In this document: in pieces, positions 49,951 to 54,353 of the stretch | Layout of the letters: every line of letters starts with the position of its first letter | Position numbering within the stretch: position 1 is the stretch's first letter | DNA from: JBDKLC01 sp964500215 | Lineage (GTDB): Bacteria; Patescibacteriota; Minisyncoccia; Phycocordibacterales; CAIZLB01 | Assembly (NCBI GenBank): GCA_964500215.1 | Contig: CAZCNA010000002.1 | Location: 1 to 54,353, forward strand | Length of the DNA stretch: 54,353 bases | Reading direction: 5' to 3' | The notes under the pieces: model-generated | Told to the model about the DNA's origin: nothing | Seen by the model: the letters and a program-made list of their open reading frames with translations, nothing else | Database searches by the model: none | Position numbers and translations under genes: made by a program

Positions 49951-50988
49951 ATGTCACTTATCAAAGTTGGTATTCTCCGCGGTGGTCCTTCATCTGAATA
50001 TGATGTCTCATTGAAGACGGGAACTTACATCATGAATTTGCTTCGACATACAGATTTGTCGAGCACGTATGTTCCTGTAGATATTTTTATAGACAAGAAA
50101 GGCACATGGCATATTGATGGCATGCCTCTCACACCTGAAGCCGCTCTCCAACGAGTGGATATTATTTTCAATGCGCTTCATGGTGAATTTGGTGAAGACG
50201 GAAAGGTTCAAAATATTCTCAACTCATTCTCAATGCCGTTTACTGGTTCCAACGCTCTTACATCATCACTCGCCATGAACAAGTCTCTTTCCAAGGAGCA
50301 ATTCAAGGCACATGGCATAAAAACGCCGTATTATAAGGATCTTTTCGTGGACAAGACAGAGGACCTCGAGCCCCTTGCTCATGATTTGTTTCGTTCATTT
50401 CCGATGCCTGTTGTAGTGAAGCCTCGTGGAATGGGATCATCTATTGGTGTGACACACGCAACGAATTTCCAAGAACTCATCGAAGCCATCGATCATGCCC
50501 GACAGTTTTCAAATGATATTATTGTCGAAGAATTTATTACAGGAAAAGAAATTATTTCGGGTACCATCGAAGATTTTCGTGGGAGTGACATCTATCCGCT
50601 CATGCCAGTTGAAGTGAAGCATCACATCGATCATACAGGCCAACCAAAAGAAAATCGCCACAACGGAAAAAAGAATCACATTTTTGATTATGCATCAAAG
50701 CAATCAGGACAATATGATCATCATGTTCCAGCACAACTCACCGCCGAGGAAAAGCAACAAATCAGAGATATTCTCGAACGCGTGCATACTGGGCTCGGTG
50801 TTGATCATTATGCATCTGCTGATTTTATTGTTTCTCCAACGCGAGGTGTGTACTTGCTCGAAGTGAACACACAGCCAGGTCTCAGTGAACATGCGCCTTT
50901 TTTGAAATCGCTCGAAGCTGCGGGCGTTAAAGCAACAGATTTTTTGAAGCATCTTCTCGAATTGGCTGTTCGCCGAAAGCATGCATAG
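49951..50988 (+). CDS. ddl: D-alanine--D-alanine ligase
   Basis: A 345-residue ATP-grasp enzyme: the N-terminal GILRGGPSSEYDVSLKTG motif, NALHGEFGEDGKVQ, PVVVKPRGMGSSIGV (ATP loop), VEEFITGKEI, and the C-terminal ADFIVSPTRGVYLLEVNTQPGLSEH with the Mg-binding acidic/Asn residues. It makes D-Ala-D-Ala for peptidoglycan, the substrate family of the carboxypeptidase at 30068. TATAAT (49939-49944) ends six bases before the ATG: leaderless. It lies alone between two non-coding RNA genes, with no mur genes. Confidence 0.97.
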   Translation: MSLIKVGILRGGPSSEYDVSLKTGTYIMNLLRHTDLSSTYVPVDIFIDKKGTWHIDGMPLTPEAALQRVDIIFNALHGEFGEDGKVQNILNSFSMPFTGSNALTSSLAMNKSLSKEQFKAHGIKTPYYKDLFVDKTEDLEPLAHDLFRSFPMPVVVKPRGMGSSIGVTHATNFQELIEAIDHARQFSNDIIVEEFITGKEIISGTIEDFRGSDIYPLMPVEVKHHIDHTGQPKENRHNGKKNHIFDYASKQSGQYDHHVPAQLTAEEKQQIRDILERVHTGLGVDHYASADFIVSPTRGVYLLEVNTQPGLSEHAPFLKSLEAAGVKATDFLKHLLELAVRRKHA

Positions 50989-51013
50989 CAATGCCTCATA
51001 TGCACGTGTAGTC

Positions 51014-51042
51014 TTGACATTAGTACCTGCCAGAGCATACTT
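51014..51042 (+). promoter_or_regulatory. Promoter of the structured RNA gene 51045-51234
   Basis: TTGACA (51014-51019), 17 bases, ATACTT (51037-51042), beginning 25 bases after the ddl stop. It resembles the promoter at 49483. Confidence 0.8.
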
Positions 51043-51044
51043 AT

Positions 51045-51234
51045 ATATGGATTTCGTCAATTGTGGGGGAGTTCCAGGATCAGCCCAATGTTAGGGGTAA
51101 TAGGGTATCTAACACTACGGTATAACTGGAGCTCCCCCCAAGGAGGAAGCAAGTACATTGGGTTCAACCCATCCTTGAGACAAATGTCTCACATTTTCAT
51201 TCGAAAGCCGGCATCCATGGGCCGGCTTTTTCAT
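51045..51234 (+). ncRNA. Second unidentified structured RNA gene, possible pseudoknot
   Basis: About 190 nt with its own promoter and terminator. A closing helix joins 51064-51077 to 51126-51140 (13-14 pairs, one bulge, TGGGGG...CCCCCA). Inside it TGTTAG/CTAACA (51089-51094 with 51109-51114) forms a hairpin. CCCAATGT (51084-51091) is complementary to ACATTGGG (51155-51162) outside the closing helix, giving a possible pseudoknot that competes with a local TGGGT-TCA-ACCCA hairpin. TGAGAC/GTCTCA and the terminator follow. There is no long ORF and no known family was recognised. Confidence 0.75.
51204..51232 (+). terminator. Terminator of the second structured RNA gene
   Basis: AAGCCGGC/GCCGGCTT stem-loop followed by TTTTC. 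Confidence 0.9.
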
Positions 51235-51268
51235 TTATATATTTTTTGATAGTTTCTTAGGCGTTTCT

Positions 51269-51598
51269 TTAGAACATCTTGATACGAATTTCATGTAGTT
51301 TTTGAAGCGTATCTGGATCTGTAATTTTCTGAAATCGATCAATTGTCTTGCCGTCTTTTGTTATTGTGCCCACAAACATCTCGAGTGGACGAGATTGATA
51401 TGTCGCAGGTGGCATCCACGCACTGTCATAGAGTGGACGGTAGAGCACAGAGAGATGTTCATCTTCTGTATCTTTGGCAACACCAATAACCTCGTACGCA
51501 TATTGGTTGATAGGACCTGCAGGATCATGTTTGTTATGATAGTAGAATCCATTTTCTGGGATTTGAATTGTCGATGATGTGTGGTCAGCTGTGTTCAT
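51269..51598 (-). CDS. DUF1653 domain protein
   Basis: A 109-residue soluble protein with the DUF1653 pattern: GFYYHNKH...QYAYEVIGVAKDTEDEHLSVLYRPLYD, then the closing SRPLEMFVGTITKDGKTIDRFQKI. The family is small, widespread and uncharacterised, and its fold is thought to bind a small ligand or nucleic acid. The start MNTADHT is preferred because two tandem TATACT boxes (51599-51604, 51605-51610) end zero and six bases upstream; the distal one fits leaderless transcription. An in-frame ATG at 51628 would lie upstream of those boxes. Confidence 0.85.
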   Translation of the reverse strand: MNTADHTSSTIQIPENGFYYHNKHDPAGPINQYAYEVIGVAKDTEDEHLSVLYRPLYDSAWMPPATYQSRPLEMFVGTITKDGKTIDRFQKITDPDTLQKLHEIRIKMF

Positions 51599-51639
51599 AG
51601 TATAAGTATAATATATTTTTGCGCTCATATGTCAGACAA

Positions 51640-51671
51640 TAAAAAACCCCCGAGCCATGTGCTCGAGGGGG
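51640..51671 (-). terminator. Strong terminator of the 51715 gene
   Basis: CCCCCGAG/CTCG.GGGGG stem-loop with one bulge, followed on the minus strand by TTTTTTATTG. Confidence 0.85.
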
Positions 51672-51714
51672 AGTTGAACGTATATCTCCGAAACCGTTTG
51701 ATGTTTTTGTATTG

Positions 51715-52212
51715 TCACGCTGCAGCTGTCGTCGTGGCCAGGGGAATTGAGGCAGACGACCGATCGGGCTGAAACGCTCCGCGCGAGTGATGGATCTCCC
51801 ACCCATCTTCCGCAAAGAGCCTATTGAATGCGCCGATGTAGTTATCAACTTCTGTATCGAAGTTATCACCGTGACAGATGGTGACGACGTGTGTTTCGGC
51901 TTTGCCTGTCCCTGTGACGGTGATATTGAGCCACAGGAGGGCCCTTTCATCTTCGTATGGCCGAATGCGAATGATGTGTAGCCGGCGGTCATCCAAAGGG
52001 GGAATGTTCTCTTTGACCTGCTCAATGATGATGACAGTGAACTTGTAGAGTTGGCCATGGAACTTCGCCTTGCGGGCTATCCAGTCGACGTACGTACGAG
52101 CCTGCGGAAGTACCTCGCGAATGGCGTGGGCACGAGCGTAGTGTCCCATGAGGAGGATAATGATCCAGATGAGTCCGATCATTCCGAGGATCATGAGTGC
52201 GATGTTTTTCAT
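51715..52212 (-). CDS. Membrane-anchored orphan, paralogue of the 52496 product
   Basis: A 165-residue protein with one N-terminal helix (about residues 4-22), a basic linker, and a C-terminal domain containing ALLWLNITVTG, VVTICHGDNFDTEVDNY and FNRLFAEDGWEIHHSRGAFQPD. The last region aligns with the 52496 product (LLWLEVKMSMG; IKSVFEQHGWMVFIEEARFQPN), so the two genes are tandem paralogues with the same topology. No known family is recognised. TGA stop, strong terminator, and a 15-bp inverted repeat in the leader: cassette class. Confidence 0.82.
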   Translation of the reverse strand: MKNIALMILGMIGLIWIIILLMGHYARAHAIREVLPQARTYVDWIARKAKFHGQLYKFTVIIIEQVKENIPPLDDRRLHIIRIRPYEDERALLWLNITVTGTGKAETHVVTICHGDNFDTEVDNYIGAFNRLFAEDGWEIHHSRGAFQPDRSSASIPLATTTAAA

Positions 52213-52260
52213 AACAGATTAGAAGGAGTTTGGCTTGTGTTCTGCAGCGCGAGTTTGTTG

Positions 52261-52320
52261 TGGCTGCATCTTTGAAGGTCCTTGTCTGCGTTCTGCAGAA
52301 GACACTCAAAGATGCAGCCA
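52261..52320. repeat. 15-bp perfect inverted repeat in the leader of the 51715 gene
   Basis: TGGCTGCATCTTTGA (52261-52275) and TCAAAGATGCAGCCA (52306-52320) with a 30-base loop that can form its own GTCTGC/GCAGAAGAC hairpin. It lies 50-110 nt upstream of the start on the minus strand; a TTGACA is seen further upstream (near 52374). No T-run follows, so it is a leader structure or operator rather than a terminator. Confidence 0.75.
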
Positions 52321-52419
52321 TCAAATATGAAAGAAGCATGAAATTCCGTATCATGTTGACATATTTTGCTGGTTTGTCAAACATGCACAGGCGTGATGAA
52401 AATTACATACACTATATAT

Positions 52420-52456
52420 AAAACAAAAATGAAAACCGCCCTCCGAACGGTTTTCG
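52420..52456 (-). terminator. Terminator of the 52496 gene
   Basis: GAAAACCG/CGGTTTTC stem-loop (52431-52438 with 52448-52455) followed on the minus strand by ATTTTTGTTTT. Confidence 0.85.
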
Positions 52457-52495
52457 TTGGTGGCGGTGATGTTGTTGTGATAGTTGATTGGCTCG

Positions 52496-53125
52496 TCAGT
52501 CCATTATGTACTGTGCGAGGTTGGGTTGGAATCTTGCCTCCTCAATAAAGACCATCCAGCCGTGCTGCTCGAACACGGACTTGATTGCTTCGCCAAGGAT
52601 ATAGAGCTCCGACCATGCACGCTTGTCGTAGAAGACGGTGACGTAATTAATTCCCATCGACATTTTGACTTCAAGCCACAGAAGCTGCTTGTACTTTGCG
52701 GCCTCTTTCTTCATAAGAAGACAGGGTGTGTAGGCCTCAATCCTCCGACGAAAGGATTCTTGCTCTGCTGAAAGCAGCTCGTGCTGTTTGCGAAGCAAAA
52801 TGCTACGCATTCGACCACCTGGTGGGCAGTCATATTCGAGGCGTGACTTCCTGTCTTTCTCCCAGCGTGAGGGTTGGAGAGCCGGACGGTAGCCGTTTTC
52901 AGCGACAGCCAGACAAATGAACTCGACGCCATGGTCCTCAATCGGGCGAACACACTCTGTCCATTCCGATTGGGCAAGCACTTTTGAGAAGATTCTCTCA
53001 GCTGTGCATTCCTGCTTATCGATAGCAAGCTTTTTTGCGGCTTTGCGCACGAAGAAACAGGCGACTATAAATGCGATTACTGCAATGATTCCAAAGTATT
53101 CTTTGAAACCGTATTCCTGAAACAT
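52496..53125 (-). CDS. Membrane-anchored orphan, paralogue of the 51715 product
   Basis: A 209-residue protein: a short N-terminus, one helix (about residues 11-27, FGIIAVIAFIVACFFV), a basic segment, a middle domain with three cysteines, then the domain shared with the 51715 product (YKQLLWLEVKMSMGINYVTVF ... SVFEQHGWMVFIEEARFQPN). The start is set by a Shine-Dalgarno GAAAGGA 12 bases upstream. TGA stop. The two paralogues are expressed from separate promoters and terminators rather than as an operon. Confidence 0.83.
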   Translation of the reverse strand: MFQEYGFKEYFGIIAVIAFIVACFFVRKAAKKLAIDKQECTAERIFSKVLAQSEWTECVRPIEDHGVEFICLAVAENGYRPALQPSRWEKDRKSRLEYDCPPGGRMRSILLRKQHELLSAEQESFRRRIEAYTPCLLMKKEAAKYKQLLWLEVKMSMGINYVTVFYDKRAWSELYILGEAIKSVFEQHGWMVFIEEARFQPNLAQYIMD

Positions 53126-53224
53126 GATTTGGGTCCTTTCAATCGTTGAATGTTGAACTGCTTGTACAGAAAAACGGTGGGCGAGTGGGAACACTACGCG
53201 TGTGATAAAGATCTGTACGAAGAC

Positions 53225-53252
53225 ATGATGCCATATATTTGAGGGATGTCAA
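53225..53252 (-). promoter_or_regulatory. Promoter of the 52496 gene (TTGACA-16-CATCAT)
   Basis: TTGACA (53247-53252) and CATCAT (53225-53230) on the minus strand; leader of about 95 nt. Confidence 0.6.
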
Positions 53253-53326
53253 ATTATATGTGGTGAATATATATAGAGAAAATAATTATAGATAAAAGAG
53301 ATTTAGTGCATATATGAATAAGAGTT

Positions 53327-53358
53327 GTACTTTGTCATACAATTGTAATACAAAGTAC
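53327..53358. repeat. Inverted repeat GTACTTTGT/ACAAAGTAC
   Basis: Nine-base perfect arms (53327-53335 with 53350-53358) separated by 14 bases, in the gap between divergent genes. It could be an operator; no T-run is adjacent. Confidence 0.45.
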
Positions 53359-53425
53359 TACCTGTCATTTTTTCTTTGCGAATCAATAATGGATAATTAT
53401 CTCAAGAATTTGATACAATTAAAGA

Positions 53426-53578
53426 ATGAGTAAAACATCTAAATATTGTCTGGGTTTATTTTTAAGTCTTCCATTATTTATTTTTGTTTGGCTAGAAGGT
53501 TTAAATTTATTGACTGCTTTCGCTTCATTTTGTTACTTTTGGATAGGTTTTTCTGTTGGAGAACAAAAAGAAAATTAA
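53426..53578 (+). CDS. Small membrane protein, 50 residues
   Basis: MSKTSKYCLGLFLSLPLFIF followed by VWLEGLNLLTAFASFCYFWIGF and the polar end SVGEQKEN. The protein is almost entirely two hydrophobic segments joined by a short EGLN turn. TACAAT (53414-53419) ends six bases before the ATG, the same spacing as at other leaderless genes here, which supports the call. The stop is TAA. No family or partner is recognised. Confidence 0.6.
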   Translation: MSKTSKYCLGLFLSLPLFIFVWLEGLNLLTAFASFCYFWIGFSVGEQKEN

Positions 53579-53623
53579 CTGAGATTAACTGTATTAGATT
53601 TCACGAATTCTGTCGATCTAGAT

Positions 53624-53742
53624 CCTACCAGATTCGGTCACAGGTCTCGCCGACATGCGGCTCGCCCGCGACCCCGCCTCGCTCGTGGCAGTCGCGAGGC
53701 GACATAGCCACGGAGCTCCGGCTTTCTCATCAGTCGGGTCTG
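53624..53742 (+). repeat. Structured dispersed repeat, copy B
   Basis: It shares with copy A (17021-17128, opposite strand) the blocks CGGTCAC, GACCCCGCCTC and CTCCGGCTTTCTC. In place of copy A's hairpins it has GCCG-ACAT-GCGGC (about 53649-53661) and a nested GTGGC/GCCAC plus GTCGC-GAG-GCGAC hairpin (53685-53712), so base pairing is kept while the bases change. Its first 13 bases (53624-53636) repeat part of the tRNA-Ala T-arm at 53791-53803. Confidence 0.6.
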
Positions 53743-53780
53743 AAAAAAGAAAAAGCCCGGCAGAAGCCGGACTTTTCTTT
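53741..53780 (-). terminator. Terminator of tRNA-Ala
   Basis: CCGGC-AGAA-GCCGG hairpin with T-rich tracts on both sides, six bases past the tRNA 3' end. Confidence 0.8.
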
Positions 53781-53785
53781 TTTTG

Positions 53786-53858
53786 TGGACCCTACCAGAT
53801 TCGAACTGGTGACCTCCTCAGTGCAAATGAGGCGCTCTACCAACTAAGCTAAGGGCCC
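53786..53858 (-). tRNA. tRNA-Ala (anticodon TGC)
   Basis: Acceptor GGGCCCT/AGGGTCC with a G-T pair at position 3, anticodon stem CCTCA/TGAGG with loop TTTGCAC (TGC), T-arm CCAGTTCGAATCTGG, discriminator A. CCA is not encoded. Confidence 0.93.
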
Positions 53859-53908
53859 TTTTTCTGTCGTGAGAATATAATAGCGTAAAATTTGAAAATC
53901 GCCAAGTG

Positions 53909-53923
53909 GTATCAATTTGATAC
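53909..53923. promoter_or_regulatory. Palindrome GTATCAATTTGATAC overlapping the CAP-gene -10 box
   Basis: A 15-base perfect dyad whose right edge overlaps TACAAT (53921-53926), which itself ends six bases before the ATG at 53933. The layout fits a repressor operator over a leaderless promoter. Confidence 0.5.
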
Positions 53924-53932
53924 AATATATAT

Positions 53933-54353
53933 ATGAATATGTCTCAACAGTCACCTAGGCGATCCGGCTTAATACCTAGTATATTCGGATTCTTATCGAG
54001 GTTTTCATACAAAGGTCACAGTCGCAGTATACTGGTTGTTTTTGTTTCTATTATCATTGTTGAGCTTTGTCTAGCATCGTATGTGTTTATGCGATACCCA
54101 CAGTCTGTTCTCGTCGCACAGGTTTTATCCGCAAGAATCATTGAGCTTACAAATAATGAGCGAAGCGCTCGGACTACAAGTGTACTTCAAACAAATGTAT
54201 TGCTTCAGCAAGCGGCACAGGCAAAAGCAGAGGACATGGCAGCAAAAGGATATTTTTCTCACATAACACCTGAGGGCAAGACGCCATGGTATTGGATTAA
54301 ACAACAGGGGTATACATACAAATATGCTGGTGAAAATCTTGCTGTAAACTTTG
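53933..54353 (+). CDS. CAP-domain (SCP/PR-1-like) protein, 3' partial
   Basis: The frame runs off the window end after 140 residues. A basic N-terminus is followed by one membrane helix (SILVVFVSIIIVELCLASYV) and the start of a CAP domain: IIELTNNERSA, LLQQAAQAKAEDMAAKGYFSHITPEG, then YKYAGENLAVNF. The His of FSH and Glu of GENLA match the conserved CAP cavity residues. Bacterial CAP proteins are extracytoplasmic; their roles vary (ligand binding, proteolysis). The ATG at 53933 follows a TACAAT by six bases; a second in-frame ATG is at 53939. Confidence 0.85.
   Translation, partial: MNMSQQSPRRSGLIPSIFGFLSRFSYKGHSRSILVVFVSIIIVELCLASYVFMRYPQSVLVAQVLSARIIELTNNERSARTTSVLQTNVLLQQAAQAKAEDMAAKGYFSHITPEGKTPWYWIKQQGYTYKYAGENLAVNF

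Noticed and set aside
51045..51234. SRP RNA, suggested by GGAGGAAGCAAG near 51141-51152
   Set aside because: The motif lies outside the closing helix rather than in an apical loop, and the asymmetric CAGG...GGAA...AGCAG core is not formed.
3301..52500. TGA read as an amino acid, as in some CPR lineages
   Set aside because: Frames ending in TGA are followed within tens of bases by hairpin terminators, and the next in-frame codons show no conserved continuation. TGA acts as a stop here.
14536..53780. A single conserved sequence shared by all strong terminators
   Set aside because: The stems are GC-rich but different in sequence at every cassette; only the strength and position are shared.
53426..53858. 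Plus-strand frames at 53446-53847 and 53655-53852 as genes
   Set aside because: They run through the structured repeat, the terminator and the complement of tRNA-Ala.
1..54353. CRISPR array or insertion sequence
   Set aside because: No regularly spaced direct repeats and no intact transposase were found on either strand; the only mobile trace is the weak recombinase fragment at 33876.

Overview
The window looks like a chromosome segment from a Candidate Phyla Radiation (Patescibacteria, Parcubacteria-like) bacterium. This is inferred from gene content and style: a minimal-length IF-2 (512 aa), a DUF4446 protein, tandem VirB2/TrbC-like small pilins, scattered single tRNA genes mostly without an encoded CCA, and many orphan proteins. 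The ancestral genes use mainly CGA for arginine, lack Shine-Dalgarno sequences and often start a few bases after a -10 box. No rRNA, CRISPR array or complete transposon is present.

Layout. 1-3063: a partial solute-binding protein and five tandem two-helix pilin-like proteins. 3205-5955: a leftward SPFH/anchored-protein pair and a HExxH protein. 6132-11456: tRNAs (Leu, Lys, Leu, Cys), a DUF4105 protein, rbfA-infB, DUF4446 and a cysteine desulfurase. 11531-22977: ClpB-type chaperone, tRNA-Tyr, L33, tRNA-Trp, a CCA-enzyme relative, miaA, tRNA-Leu and parB, interleaved with four leftward orphan genes. 23084-32006: topA, dprA, serS, ftsQ-like, a secreted orphan, a D,D-carboxypeptidase, and a densely structured RNA region. 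33060-39100: an AT-rich island with a coupled type III restriction-modification operon (mod-res-DUF4145), a tiny ORF and debris. 39154-49472: tgt, uvrB, uvrA and uvrC separated by orphan genes. 49483-51234: ddl between two independent, unidentified structured RNA genes. 51269-54353: DUF1653, two paralogous anchored orphans, a small membrane protein, tRNA-Ala and the start of a CAP-domain protein.

Two classes of gene are interleaved. The housekeeping class ends only in TAA or TAG and often has leaderless promoters (-10 box 6-8 nt before the start codon). A second class of 13 orphan genes (11 leftward) is visibly GC-richer with mixed arginine codons. Nine of the 13 end in TGA, many have a consensus TTGACA-type promoter and a 50-150 nt leader, six have a clear Shine-Dalgarno, and nearly every transcription unit ends in a very strong GC-rich hairpin terminator. 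They behave like dispersed single-gene cassettes and are the most distinctive feature of the window.

The other candidate novelties are three structured RNA loci (31495-31730, 49517-49830, 51045-51234) and a two-copy structured repeat (17021-17128 and 53624-53742) whose hairpins differ in sequence but keep their pairing. All functional statements come from reading motifs by eye; no database search was run.
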